From Streptomyces lateritius (GTDB lineage Bacteria > Actinomycetota > Actinomycetes > Streptomycetales > Streptomycetaceae), in NCBI RefSeq assembly GCF_014649715.1, contig NZ_BMTO01000005.1, positions 31,719 through 95,718 on the forward strand: 64,000 bases of DNA, given 5' to 3'. The notes beneath the pieces are model-generated. The model ran no database searches, was not told the origin of the DNA, and saw nothing but the letters and a program-made list of their open reading frames with translations. Positions 1 through 8,488 of this stretch are shown here, piece by piece. The position numbers and the translations under genes are program-made. Each line of letters begins with the position of its first letter. The first letter of the stretch is position 1.

Positions 1-2
1 GC

Positions 3-86
3 GGCACGGCGGGCGTCGTGCTGCTGGCCGTAGCCGTTGTCGCGATCCTGGTGGGCATCGCAATGGGGCGGTCCAAGAGGCGCTGA
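3..86 (+). CDS. C-terminal end of a small membrane protein (partial)
   Basis: Only the last 27 codons are inside the window. They encode one hydrophobic segment rich in Val, Ala and Leu, followed by a basic tail ending SKRR and a TGA stop. This is the usual end of a small single-span membrane protein with its tail in the cytoplasm. The family cannot be named from this fragment. Confidence 0.55.
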   Translation, partial: GTAGVVLLAVAVVAILVGIAMGRSKRR

Positions 87-252
87 ACGGAGCCCTCGGC
101 CGGCCAGCTCGCGTCGGCCCCTCCCGGGCCCCGGGTCGGCGGCGCCCGACGTGCTGACCGGGCGCCGCTGACCTGCGGCTCAGGGCGTGGCGCGGGGGCG
201 CGCCTCTCCTTTTCTGTGCGCGTGCCCGGGGTGGGCGGCCGGGGCTGCTCGA

Positions 253-274
253 ATAGTTGTCGTACGGCTACTAT
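253..274. promoter_or_regulatory. Imperfect palindrome upstream of the rsb operon (island operator site 1)
   Basis: A 22-bp imperfect inverted repeat has a core TTGTCG-TA-CGGCTA (257-270), about 65 bp before the first gene of the rsb-like operon. Eight of the ten outer pairs match. The core resembles the repeats at 5570, 12250 and 16081, so it is read as a shared operator. The binding protein is unknown. Confidence 0.5.
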
Positions 275-334
275 CCTGAGCAGGTCGTTGATTCGGCCGG
301 GTAACGCAAGCAGAAGGCGTCTGAGAGGCGAAGG

Positions 335-1246
335 ATGAGTTCCACCGAGTCCGCCGTGCGGGAACGTCTGGCCGGGGTACTGACGCGACGCGGCGCCGAG
401 ATCGCCGACCGATGGGTACAGCTGCAGCAGGAACGCGCCGATCCCGGCGGGCAGACGGTGCACGAGGCCGAGCTGCGCGAAGAGGCCGACGCGCTCGTCG
501 CCGCTCTGAGCGCGGGCATGGAGAGCGACATCCCGGTCGACCACGTGGTCACGCGCCGGCGCGAACTGCACGAGACCGTGGTCGACCTGTCGCTGCGCCG
601 GGCGCGGGTGGGAGCGGTTCCCACGGCCGCCTCGCTGGCCGTGCTGGGGCTCAAGGAAGCCCTCCTGGAGGCCGTGCGGCAGGAGGCGTTCGAGAAGGAC
701 GACCTGTACGAAGCCGCTGTGCTGATCAACCGTGTCCTGGACGCGGCGGGCGCCTTGTCGTTCGAGACGTACGTCGAGCGCCGTGAGGAGATCATCCGTC
801 GGCAGAGCCGGCAGTTGCTGGAGGCGACGACGCCGGTGGTGCGGCTGTGGCGGCACGTTCTGGCCGTTCCGCTGATCGGCAACCTCGACACGGCCCGCAG
901 CCAGGTGGTGATGGAGAACCTCCTCGAGTCCATTCAGAAGGACGAGGCGCTGGTCGCCATCATCGACATCACCGGTGTCCCGACCGTGGACACCTCGGTC
1001 GCCCAACACCTGATGCAGACGGTGAAGGCGGTGCGGCTGATGGGCGCCGAGTGCATCGTCAGCGGCATCCGGCCGGCGATCGCGCAGACGGTCGTCCAGC
1101 TGGGCATCGACCTGTCGGACATCCTGACCCGCGCCAGCCTCGCCGACGCGCTGGCGACCGCCATGCAACTGACCCGGCAGGAACCCGCCACGGGTGCCGT
1201 GGGCGCGGTGCAAGGGGGGACGGACCACGGGCGGGTGGAGCGATGA
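335..1246 (+). CDS. rsbR: RsbR-like stressosome protein (STAS domain)
   Basis: A 303-residue protein. The N-terminal ~160 residues are helical and fit an RsbR-type sensory domain. A STAS domain follows at ~165-290 with the signature IDITGVPTVDTSVAQHL. Thr186 (NLDT) and Thr220 (VDT) are 34 residues apart, the same spacing as the two Thr residues phosphorylated in Bacillus RsbRA. In that family RsbR and RsbS form the stressosome that traps the RsbT kinase. It is first in an operon with rsbS, rsbT and phosphatase genes; its stop overlaps the next start as ATGA. The start follows GAGGCGAAGG. Confidence 0.9.
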   Translation: MSSTESAVRERLAGVLTRRGAEIADRWVQLQQERADPGGQTVHEAELREEADALVAALSAGMESDIPVDHVVTRRRELHETVVDLSLRRARVGAVPTAASLAVLGLKEALLEAVRQEAFEKDDLYEAAVLINRVLDAAGALSFETYVERREEIIRRQSRQLLEATTPVVRLWRHVLAVPLIGNLDTARSQVVMENLLESIQKDEALVAIIDITGVPTVDTSVAQHLMQTVKAVRLMGAECIVSGIRPAIAQTVVQLGIDLSDILTRASLADALATAMQLTRQEPATGAVGAVQGGTDHGRVER

Positions 1247-1662
1247 GCCGGCCGGAATCCGCCCGTGTGCCGATCCTGCGACTGGGTGACACCCTGGTCA
1301 CCGGGCTGCTCAGTGAACTGGACGACACGTCGGCCGTGGCGCTGGCCGAGGAGCTGACCGCCCGCATCGCGGACGACGGCGCGCGTGGCGTCCTCGTGGA
1401 CATCTCACGGGTGCAGATCATCGACTCGTTCGTCGCGCGCGCGTTGATGGAACTCAGCACGATGGCTCAGTTGCTGGGGGCGCGGGTGATCGTCGCGGGA
1501 ATGAGCCCGGCCGTGGCAGTGACACTGGTGGAGCTGGGCATCGACCTCACCGGTGTCGAGACGGCGCTCAACGCCGAGCAGGGCATGGCCGCCCTGGGCT
1601 GGTCGAAGACCGGCTCGGGATCGGTGCCGGGCCGGCCGACGGCGGATGGGGTGTCAGTGTGA
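1243..1662 (+). CDS. rsbS: RsbS-like STAS protein
   Basis: A 139-residue single STAS domain protein. The motif VDISRVQIIDSFVAR holds Ser62, matching the Ser phosphorylated by RsbT in Bacillus RsbS. In known stressosomes RsbS is the scaffold partner that holds RsbT until phosphorylated. The start chosen is the ATG that overlaps the rsbR stop (ATGA); a much longer upstream reading frame is not needed because the domain begins about ten residues after this start. The C-terminal ~25 residues are Gly/Ser/Pro-rich and look disordered. It is coupled downstream to rsbT by a GTGA overlap. Confidence 0.88.
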   Translation: MSRPESARVPILRLGDTLVTGLLSELDDTSAVALAEELTARIADDGARGVLVDISRVQIIDSFVARALMELSTMAQLLGARVIVAGMSPAVAVTLVELGIDLTGVETALNAEQGMAALGWSKTGSGSVPGRPTADGVSV

Positions 1663-2216
1663 TGCGCTCCGAGGAGGCAGGGTCGGTACGGTCCGGCAGG
1701 TCACCCAGGTCGGCGGGGGGCGCCACGGCGACGGCGACGGGCGGGCAGGTCGGAGCCCAGCGAGGCTCCCTCGCCGCCTCCCGCGGCCCGAGGGACTCCG
1801 GGGGCACGAGCGGCAGCGCCCCCGTCGAGTGCCTGGTGCGTACGGAGGAGGACCTTCTGCGGGCGCGTCATGCGGTGCGCGCCGCCACCCAGGAGCTCGG
1901 GTTCAGTCTCGTGGATCAGACGAGGGTCGTCACCGCGGCGAGTGAACTGGCCCGTAACGCCTTCATCCACGGAGGCGGTGGCGTGCTCTCGATCGAGCGC
2001 CTGCGCCGGGCCGGCGCAGTGGGCCTGCGTCTGACCGTCCGCGACGACGGGCCGGGCATCGCCGACCTGGAAGGGGCGCTCACGGACGGATTCACCACCG
2101 GCGGGGGACTGGGCCATGGACTCGGCGGAGCGCGGCGCCTCATGCACGAGTTCGAGGTGCGCTCCGCGCCCGGCCAGGGCACCACGGTGACCGCCGTCCG
2201 GTGGACCGACCGGTGA
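1659..2216 (+). CDS. rsbT: RsbT-like serine kinase (GHKL ATPase)
   Basis: A 185-residue GHKL-type ATPase. The N box is at ~95-104 (SELARNAFIHG), the G1 motif DDGPGIAD at ~129-136, and a glycine-rich lid around GGGLGHGLGG follows. This fits RsbT, which phosphorylates RsbS and RsbR and then activates a phosphatase. It has about 55 extra low-complexity Gly/Ser/Ala residues before the domain; Bacillus RsbT is ~133 residues. GTG at 1659 gives a GTGA overlap with rsbS, and an ATG codon follows directly, so the exact start is uncertain by one codon. Confidence 0.87.
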   Translation: MMRSEEAGSVRSGRSPRSAGGATATATGGQVGAQRGSLAASRGPRDSGGTSGSAPVECLVRTEEDLLRARHAVRAATQELGFSLVDQTRVVTAASELARNAFIHGGGGVLSIERLRRAGAVGLRLTVRDDGPGIADLEGALTDGFTTGGGLGHGLGGARRLMHEFEVRSAPGQGTTVTAVRWTDR

Positions 2217-3217
2217 CTCTTCGCCCGTACCTGCGGCCGCCCACCGCCCACGTGCCCATCGACCACTACAGCGCCGTCCACGTGGCCACCACCCGCGCCC
2301 GCGAGATGGCCGTGCGCTGCGGCATGGAGGCGTCGTGGCCCGATCAAGCGGCGGCGGTGGCGAGCGAGTTGGCCAGCAATCTGGACAAGCACGCGACCGA
2401 CGGGATCGTCTACCTGCAGCCGTTGCCGATGGGGGAGGGGCTGGAGATCCTCGCCGTCGACCGCGGCCCCGGCATGGCCGAGCTCCAGCAGTGCCTGACC
2501 GACGGCTACACCACCACGGGCACCCTGGGCACGGGCCTGGGCGCGGTGGGCCGAGTCGCCACCGACTTCCTCATCCGCACCCAGGTGCCGGAGGGAACGG
2601 TCGCGTCGGCACGTATCAGCGCCGTCGGCGGAACGACCGCGCCGGGTACGGGCGTGGTGTGCCTGCCCGCCGACGGCGAGCAGGAGTGCGGTGACGGCTG
2701 CGCCGTGTTCGAAACGGACGGTGGCGTCACGGCCGCTGTCGTGGACGGCCTCGGCCACGGAGAGGCGGCGGCCCGGGCGACCCGCAGCGCGCTGCAGGTC
2801 CTCCGCGACACGAACGACCAGCCGCTGCCCGACATCATGCGGTCGATGCACCGATCCCTGCGCCACACCCGTGGCGCCGCCGTCGGCCTGGTCCGACTCG
2901 TGACCGGCGGGGTGGAGTTCTGCGGTGTCGGCAACATTCGGCTGTGCCTGTTGTCCGCCCATGACGTGCAGCGCCGTCTCGACGGCAGGCCGGGAGTCGT
3001 CGGATGGAACCTGCCCACCCCGCAGGTGCAGAGCGCGCCCGTGGAACCCGGCCAGATCCTCCTCGCGCACTCGGACGGCATAGAGTCGCGCTGGTCGCAC
3101 GACCCGTCCCCGTTTCTGCTCCGCCTTCCCGCCGAACTGCTGCCGGCAGCACTGGCCCACCGCCACCGCCGGTCACGAGACGACGCCACCGCACTCAGCC
3201 TCACGGGATTGCGATGA
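2213..3217 (+). CDS. ATPase-phosphatase fusion (GHKL plus RsbX/SpoIIE-like PP2C)
   Basis: A 334-residue two-domain protein. Residues ~15-130 form a GHKL ATPase (ASELASNLDKHAT, then DRGPGMAE and a Gly-rich lid). Residues ~150-334 form a PP2C phosphatase with its metal-binding Asp residues kept: CGD, VDGLGHG, SDGIE and RDDAT. By family, the phosphatase half would reset RsbS/RsbR like RsbX, while the ATPase half resembles RsbT; fusing them puts kinase-like and phosphatase activity on one chain. The GTG at 2213 is chosen because it overlaps the rsbT stop as GTGA; a GTG at 2201 is also possible. Confidence 0.82.
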   Translation: MTLRPYLRPPTAHVPIDHYSAVHVATTRAREMAVRCGMEASWPDQAAAVASELASNLDKHATDGIVYLQPLPMGEGLEILAVDRGPGMAELQQCLTDGYTTTGTLGTGLGAVGRVATDFLIRTQVPEGTVASARISAVGGTTAPGTGVVCLPADGEQECGDGCAVFETDGGVTAAVVDGLGHGEAAARATRSALQVLRDTNDQPLPDIMRSMHRSLRHTRGAAVGLVRLVTGGVEFCGVGNIRLCLLSAHDVQRRLDGRPGVVGWNLPTPQVQSAPVEPGQILLAHSDGIESRWSHDPSPFLLRLPAELLPAALAHRHRRSRDDATALSLTGLR

Positions 3218-4473
3218 CCGAACACACCGCGATGACCGAACCCACCTACGGCCAGAGCCCTTTGTCCACCCTGTCCGAGGTGCGGCGGGCCGTGCGCCGC
3301 CTCGCCGGTCTGCACGGCCTGCCGGCGGGGACCCGCGCCCGGCTCACCGCCTCCGTCGCGGCGGTGGCCCGCATCGGCCTGGAGAACGGGCAGAGCGTGC
3401 GTATCACGGCCCGGCGCGGACCGCGGGAGGAACCGGCCGGCGTCGACACGCTGACGCTCGCCCTCACCACCTCGCTGCCCATCGGCCCCGAGACCCTGGC
3501 GAAGCTGCCGCTTGCCGCCGTCGCCACCGATGGCGGAGTCGAATGGCGTATCGCTCTCCCCTCGCCTCGGGAGCAGCCTGGGACGGCTGCTTCCGACGAG
3601 GCGGCCGAGGAAGAACTGGCCGCCCTCCTGACGGACCTCGACGCTCTCACCGCCGACCACCAGCAGCTGAAGGCCGAACTCGACGAGACCAACAGCGGCG
3701 TCCTCGCCCTCTACGTCCAGCTCGAAGAACGCGACGAGCAACTGCGTCGCGCCCACGGACAGATGCTGCGCGAGCTCGAGGACGCCCTGCGTCCCGCGCC
3801 GCTGAGCGTCCCGGGCCTCGAACTCGCCGTCCACTACGCACCCGCCGACACCGACGCCCCCACCGGGGGCGACCTGTACGACTGGTTCGTCCTTCCCGAC
3901 GGCAGCGTCCACATCACCGTCGTCGACGCGCTGGGCCACGGAGTGGGCAGCACCCGCGCCGCACTCGATGTCACCCACACCGTCCGCACACTCGCGCTCG
4001 ACGGGTACCCGATGAAGGCCATCGTCGGCCGTGCCAGCGAAGTCCTCAACGGCATGGACCCTCAGCTGATGGCGACCATGCTGCTGGCCCGGATCAACCC
4101 CGCCACCGGGGAACTGCTCCTGGCCAACGGCAGCCACCCGCCGGCTCTCGTCGTACGGACCGGCGGGCCGACCGAGTACCTCGAAGTACCCGGCCGCGGC
4201 GTGGGATATCCCCTCCCGGGCAGCGACCAGGTCCTGCGCAGCCACCTCCAGCCGGGCGACCTGCTGATGCTCTACACCGACGGTCTGACCGAGAGCCGCA
4301 GAGACCCCCTGGAAGGCGAACAGCGCCTCGCCGCGTCGGCCACCCGCAACGCGGGCCGTCCCATACACGAGATTCCCGGGGCCATCGCCGACGACATGCA
4401 CACCGTGGTCCACCACCCCGATGACACCCTGGCCCTCACGCTGCGTCGCCTGGGAAGTGCTTCCGGCCGTTGA
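3214..4473 (+). CDS. RsbU-like SpoIIE-family phosphatase
   Basis: A 419-residue protein. An N-terminal region (~15-120) of unclear fold precedes a coiled coil at ~130-195 rich in Glu, Leu and Arg, then a SpoIIE/PP2C domain at ~195-419. The metal-binding motifs are intact: TGGDLYDW, VDALGHG, YTDGLTE and HPDDT. By family it would dephosphorylate an STAS anti-anti-sigma factor, the output step of the stressosome. It ends the five-gene operon; its ATG overlaps the previous stop (ATGA). It faces the BrkB gene, whose stop lies only 11 bp away. Confidence 0.85.
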   Translation: MTEHTAMTEPTYGQSPLSTLSEVRRAVRRLAGLHGLPAGTRARLTASVAAVARIGLENGQSVRITARRGPREEPAGVDTLTLALTTSLPIGPETLAKLPLAAVATDGGVEWRIALPSPREQPGTAASDEAAEEELAALLTDLDALTADHQQLKAELDETNSGVLALYVQLEERDEQLRRAHGQMLRELEDALRPAPLSVPGLELAVHYAPADTDAPTGGDLYDWFVLPDGSVHITVVDALGHGVGSTRAALDVTHTVRTLALDGYPMKAIVGRASEVLNGMDPQLMATMLLARINPATGELLLANGSHPPALVVRTGGPTEYLEVPGRGVGYPLPGSDQVLRSHLQPGDLLMLYTDGLTESRRDPLEGEQRLAASATRNAGRPIHEIPGAIADDMHTVVHHPDDTLALTLRRLGSASGR

Positions 4474-4484
4474 ACGCCGGCGGG

Positions 4485-5474
4485 TCAGGAGTCCGCGCCG
4501 GGGTCCGGGTGGACCGGCTCGGTGATCTGGGCGCGTGCGGCTTCCAGCTGAGCGGCGAAGGCGACGCCGAGAAACAGAGCGATGCCGGTGAGATTCGCCC
4601 ACAGGAGCAAGGCGACGAAGGCGGTGAGCGGGCCGTACACGGCTCCGAACGAGCCGCTGTACTCCACGTAGAGGGCCAGCAGCCAGGTCGTGGCGATCCA
4701 CAGGATCAGATGGACGGCCGATCCGAAGACCAGCCAGGTGTAACCGGGTTGGCGGCGACGCGGGGCCCAGCGGAAGATCACCGCGGAGGCGATCACCGCC
4801 AGGGCGACACCGGCGGGTGTCTGCGTCCAGTGCCACCACTGCGGCAGACCGGACGCGGTGCCGGCGGCGTTCCCGGCCGACGTCCCGGTCGCGGTGAGGA
4901 CGGCCTCGGCGAGGGTGTCGCCGGCCACGAGGACGAGAAACCCGGCAGCCATCGGCACACCCGCCCCCACTGTCAGCAGCAGACTCCTGCCGTACTTGCG
5001 GACGAAGGGCCGGTCGCGTTCGATCCCGTAGATGCGGTTGGTGCCGCGTTCGATCTGTGCCATGACCGACACCAGACTCAGCACGGCGAAGCCGAGCCCC
5101 AGCCACATCGCCACCGCGCCCGCCACATCGGTGCCGGCGCTGCGCCGCCCCGCGGCGAGGACGTCTTCGATCAGGGCGGAACTGGCGCCCGGGGCGATCT
5201 GCGTGAGTGTGAGCTCCACCGTCCGGCCGATGCCGTCGGAGTGCAGGGTGGACGCCACCCCGACCAGCGCGATCACGAAGGGCACCACGGCGAGTGCGAC
5301 CTGGAAGGCCAGGGCGCGGGAGTGACTGAAGCCGTCGGCATACCGGAACCGGAGGAAGGCGTCGGTCAGCAGCTTGCGCCCGCCGTACCGCCTCAGCGCC
5401 ACCCACGCCTCGTCCCCCGAGAGCTCCTCGCCGGCCATGTCCCGGGTCTGTGGCACGCGCACAGCCGATCCCAT
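4485..5474 (-). CDS. YihY/BrkB-family membrane protein
   Basis: A 329-residue integral membrane protein with about six hydrophobic segments and the family sequence FSHSRALAFQVALAVVPFVIALVG near the N terminus. The YihY/BrkB family was once called RNase BN, but its biochemical role is unproven, so only envelope location is claimed. The start at 5474 follows AGGCAGGGG; an upstream in-frame extension reaches 5795 but crosses the operator at 5570 and lacks domain support. It diverges from the GAF-phosphatase gene and shares that control region. Confidence 0.8.
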   Translation of the reverse strand: MGSAVRVPQTRDMAGEELSGDEAWVALRRYGGRKLLTDAFLRFRYADGFSHSRALAFQVALAVVPFVIALVGVASTLHSDGIGRTVELTLTQIAPGASSALIEDVLAAGRRSAGTDVAGAVAMWLGLGFAVLSLVSVMAQIERGTNRIYGIERDRPFVRKYGRSLLLTVGAGVPMAAGFLVLVAGDTLAEAVLTATGTSAGNAAGTASGLPQWWHWTQTPAGVALAVIASAVIFRWAPRRRQPGYTWLVFGSAVHLILWIATTWLLALYVEYSGSFGAVYGPLTAFVALLLWANLTGIALFLGVAFAAQLEAARAQITEPVHPDPGADS

Positions 5475-5569
5475 GTCCCACCCCTGCCTTTCAGCCGTCG
5501 GTTTCCGCTGCGCGCGTTCCGCCGCGTGTGTTCGCTGTGCATCCCTGCCCCGGGAGCAGACGAATATAA

Positions 5570-5583
5570 TTGCCGTGTGGCAA
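5570..5583. promoter_or_regulatory. Inverted repeat TTGCCG-TG-TGGCAA (island operator site 2)
   Basis: A 14-bp inverted repeat with one mismatch lies between the divergent BrkB and GAF-phosphatase genes. A possible -10 element TACAAT lies at 5601-5606 toward the phosphatase gene. At the standard 17-bp spacing, the -35 position falls on the right arm of the repeat, so a bound protein could block RNA polymerase. Confidence 0.55.
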
Positions 5584-5712
5584 ATGTTGTGCTGCATTCG
5601 TACAATAGAGGGTGTGACTGTGCCGGGGCCCGGCGTACGCTGGCTGGCGTGGGAGCGTGCGTGGCCCTGGCCTGCCGGGTCTGGCTCCCGGCACATAGAG
5701 AAGCTGGATGAC

Positions 5713-6918
5713 GTGGACAAATTTGCCGCTGTTGAGCGGGCTCTGCGCAGCGCTGCACCGCACACCCTGTTGAATGTGGTGACTGTCGCACTCATGGAGC
5801 AGTACGGCGCCGAGCGCGTCGAACTCCGCCTGGCGGACTACGGAATGCGTTCGCTGCAGGCCGTGGAGAGCGTGCCCTACACGACGGAACCGGTGCTCAT
5901 CCACGGCTCGCCCCAGGGGCGTGCTTTCGGCGCTCAGGAACCGTGCGTGACCCATGACAACGGCTCCTACGACGTCCATCTGCCCATCACCATCCGCGGC
6001 GACCGTATGGGCGTGCTGACCGTAAGACTGCCGGAGGACCGCTACGCGCAGTCGCTGCTCCCCGAGATCCTGCACGTCTGCCAGGCTCTCGGCCACGAGA
6101 TCCTGGTCGCCGAGCGTGACACCGACCTGTACGTCCTGGCCCGTCGCGCGGCCCGGCTCACCCTCGCGGCGGAGATGCAGTGGCAGTTGCTGCCCGGGCG
6201 CTCCTGCGTACGCCCCGAATTCGCCCTCGGCGCCCACTTGGAGCCGGCCTACGCAATCTTCGGCGACAACTACGACTGGTCCGCCTCGGCCAACCATCTG
6301 ACACTGACGGTCACCAACGGCATGGGGGAGGGCATCGAGGCCGCCCTGCTCACGAACCTCGCCGTCAACGCGCTGCGCAACGCGCGTCGAGCGGGCCTGG
6401 GCCTGGCGGACCAGGCGGCGCTGGCGGACCAGGCGGTGTACGCCCAGTACCGGGGCAGCACGTACGTCTCGGTGCTGTTGTTGCGTTTCGATCTCAACAC
6501 CGGCGAGGTCGAAGCGGTGGACGCCGGCTCCCCGCGCATGTGGCGGCTGCGGGAGCGTTCGGTCGAAGCCGTCTCCTTCGACGCGCAGCTGCCGCTCGGC
6601 ATGTTCGAGGACACGGTCTACGTCCCCGAGCGGTTCACCGTGAAGTCGGGTGACCGTCTGCTGTTCGGAAGCGACGGTGTGTACGAGGCGTCCTCCCCGG
6701 CGGGGGAGCGCTACGGGGAGAGGGCCCTGGCCCGTTCCCTGCTGTCCACCAGGCTGCTGCCCCCTGCCCAGGTGCCGGGCGCCGTCCTGCGCGAGCTCGC
6801 CGGATATCACGGGGAGACACCCCTGGACGACGACGCCCTGGTGGTCTGCCTCGACTGGCACGGGCGGCCGGAGAACGGGGACGGCGGGGAGGCCGACGAG
6901 GCCTCTGGTGGCTTCTGA
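5713..6918 (+). CDS. GAF-SpoIIE-like phosphatase with an altered metal site
   Basis: A 401-residue protein. Residues ~20-135 look GAF-like and ~150-385 form a SpoIIE/PP2C fold. Most metal positions remain: FGD (Asp185), SDG (Asp321) and DDD (372-374). The central DxxGHG motif reads NGMGEG, with Asn202 replacing the usual Asp, so activity may be reduced or changed. GTG 5713 is chosen because the paralogue at 9661 aligns residue for residue from its own GTG; an in-frame GTG at 5614 would add 33 residues. It is probably controlled through the repeat at 5570, and its 3' end has a hairpin at 6920. Confidence 0.75.
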   Translation: MDKFAAVERALRSAAPHTLLNVVTVALMEQYGAERVELRLADYGMRSLQAVESVPYTTEPVLIHGSPQGRAFGAQEPCVTHDNGSYDVHLPITIRGDRMGVLTVRLPEDRYAQSLLPEILHVCQALGHEILVAERDTDLYVLARRAARLTLAAEMQWQLLPGRSCVRPEFALGAHLEPAYAIFGDNYDWSASANHLTLTVTNGMGEGIEAALLTNLAVNALRNARRAGLGLADQAALADQAVYAQYRGSTYVSVLLLRFDLNTGEVEAVDAGSPRMWRLRERSVEAVSFDAQLPLGMFEDTVYVPERFTVKSGDRLLFGSDGVYEASSPAGERYGERALARSLLSTRLLPPAQVPGAVLRELAGYHGETPLDDDALVVCLDWHGRPENGDGGEADEASGGF

Positions 6919-6919
6919 G

Positions 6920-6949
6920 ACACCCCCTCGGGGTTGATCCCCGGGGTGT
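6920..6949. terminator. Hairpin terminator between convergent genes
   Basis: ACACCCC pairs with GGGGTGT, and inside it CGGGG pairs with CCCCG around a TTGAT loop. It starts just after the phosphatase stop and lies before the 3' end of the facing MarR gene, so it could serve both strands. There is no long T run, as is usual in Streptomyces. Confidence 0.6.
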
Positions 6950-6968
6950 GCTCCTTCGCGGGGCCGCC

Positions 6969-7475
6969 TCAGGCGCTCTGGGGCGAGGTGCGCGCCGGAG
7001 TGTGCGCACGGGCGGCTTCGGCGTCCTCCAGGGCCTCCCGAAAGGCGCTGAGGCCGTCCAGCAGTGCGGCGCGGGCAGCGGGCGGCATGTTCTGGATCGG
7101 CGCCATGAGGATCTCCTGCCGCAGTGCTCGCAGCTCTGCAAGGTGCGTCTTGCCGCGGCTGGTCAGGCAGAGCGTCAATTCGCGGCGGCTCACCTGACTG
7201 GGAGTGCGCTCGACGAAGCCCATCGCCTCAAGGCGGTCGCAGAGGCGGCTCACCGACGGGGGGGCAGCCCCCAGAAGGTGGCCCAGGCGGCGGAGGTTCA
7301 TCCCCTCCTCCCGCTCCAGGCAGTACATCACCCGTAGCTGGGAGGCGGAGACCGACGAGGAGGCGGTGACGTCATTGCTCTGTTCCCACAGGACCTCGAG
7401 CAGTTCGATGACGGCACTCGCGGCTTGGGCGGCACCTTTGGCGGGTTTCGGACGGGGGCCGGGATCTCTGCTCAT
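6969..7475 (-). CDS. MarR-family regulator, paralogue 1
   Basis: A 168-residue protein with a winged helix at ~45-118. The recognition helix region reads APPSVSRLCDRLEAMGFVER, followed by a wing with SRRELTL. Helical N- and C-terminal ends would form the dimer interface, as in MarR proteins. ATG 7475 is preceded by GGAG in GGAGTGTCAC, the same leader sequence found before the second MarR gene, and gives both proteins 168 residues. It diverges from the SigB-family gene at 7670, with an inverted repeat between them. The ligand is unknown. Confidence 0.85.
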   Translation of the reverse strand: MSRDPGPRPKPAKGAAQAASAVIELLEVLWEQSNDVTASSSVSASQLRVMYCLEREEGMNLRRLGHLLGAAPPSVSRLCDRLEAMGFVERTPSQVSRRELTLCLTSRGKTHLAELRALRQEILMAPIQNMPPAARAALLDGLSAFREALEDAEAARAHTPARTSPQSA

Positions 7476-7601
7476 GCCGTGACACTCCGCTTCACTCCGG
7501 ACCGCAACCATATCTCTCCTGCCCCAGGGTGCCGGGGATAGCCGCATACGTCCGGGCGTGTGCGAGACGGCCCCCGGGGGGCGAGGCGGCTTGACCGATC
7601 C

Positions 7602-7615
7602 TTGCTCTGGAGCAA
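7602..7615. promoter_or_regulatory. Perfect inverted repeat TTGCTC-TG-GAGCAA (island operator site 3)
   Basis: A perfect 6-bp-arm inverted repeat lies 55 bp before the sigma gene at 7670 and 127 bp before the divergent MarR gene. CAAC-T-GTTG follows directly, overlapping its right end (7613-7621). The arms differ from the other sites but keep the outer TTG and CAA and the 2-bp centre. Confidence 0.5.
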
Positions 7616-7669
7616 CTGTTGATAGGGTGGAAGGGTCCCGGCGGCACGCGAGACGGCCAAGGAGGTGTC

Positions 7670-8446
7670 ATGTCCACCATGACGCCGAGTGTGGAGCGAT
7701 CGCTCTCGAAGGCGTTCCTCGGCCGGCTGGAGCGGCTCGAGGAAGGCTCACCGGAGTACCAGCGCGTCCGCAATGCGTTGATCATGATGAACATCTCGCT
7801 GGTCACGTTCGTGGCGCGTCGTTTCCGCCACCGGACGGAACCGGAAGAGGATGTCGTACAGGTCGGAACGATCGGGCTCATCAAGGCGATCGACCGGTTC
7901 GATCTCGGTCGTGAGGTGGAGTTCACGACGTTCGCCATTCCCTACATCGCGGGCGAGATCAAACGGTTCTTCCGCGACGCGACATGGGCGGTCCATGTGC
8001 CCAGACGGCTGCAGGAGCTGCGCTCGGAACTGGTCCAGGCGATCAGTGAGCTGTCGAGCGGCCTGCACCGTTCGCCCACGGCGGCGGAGCTCGCGCAGCA
8101 CCTTCGTCGCCCGGTCGAGGAGATCTCCGAAGGTCTCGTGGCCATGAACGGGTACGTGGCCGGGTCCTTCGACATGTTCCGTCCCGATCAGGACGCCGGC
8201 GACGGGGTCGCCCTCCACGCCCGCTTCGGGGATCTCGATCCCGCGCTGGAGCTGGTGGACAACGTGCAGGCGCTCAAGCCCCTCCTCGACGGCCTGGACG
8301 CCCGCGACCGCCTGATTCTGCGACTGCGCTTCGGCGGCGAGTGGAAACAATCGGAGATCGGGGAGCTGCTGGGCATCTCGCAGATGCAGGTGTCCCGCCT
8401 GCTGGCACGTACCCTCGCGCAGCTGCGCGAGGAGATGCTGACGTAA
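7670..8446 (+). CDS. SigB/SigF-family RNA polymerase sigma factor
   Basis: A 258-residue sigma-70 protein of the stress-response SigB type. Region 2 at ~35-105 has the core VQVGTIGLIKAIDRFD and FTTFAIPYIAGEIKRFFRD; region 3 spans ~110-190; region 4 at ~200-255 ends with the helix-turn-helix GISQMQVSRLL. By family it would be held by an RsbW-like ATPase and released by a dephosphorylated STAS protein, both of which are encoded nearby. ATG 7670 has a perfect GGAGG at 7661-7665. The 15844 gene encodes a paralogue. Confidence 0.92.
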   Translation: MSTMTPSVERSLSKAFLGRLERLEEGSPEYQRVRNALIMMNISLVTFVARRFRHRTEPEEDVVQVGTIGLIKAIDRFDLGREVEFTTFAIPYIAGEIKRFFRDATWAVHVPRRLQELRSELVQAISELSSGLHRSPTAAELAQHLRRPVEEISEGLVAMNGYVAGSFDMFRPDQDAGDGVALHARFGDLDPALELVDNVQALKPLLDGLDARDRLILRLRFGGEWKQSEIGELLGISQMQVSRLLARTLAQLREEMLT

Positions 8447-8488
8447 GGCGGCACGCGCATTTCCCGTGGATTGGCCGCCGTCGCCGTG

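Noticed and set aside
2506..5481. A 991-codon minus-strand frame spanning several genes
   Set aside because: It crosses the well-supported rsb operon and reads Arg-rich, out of frame with the BrkB protein.
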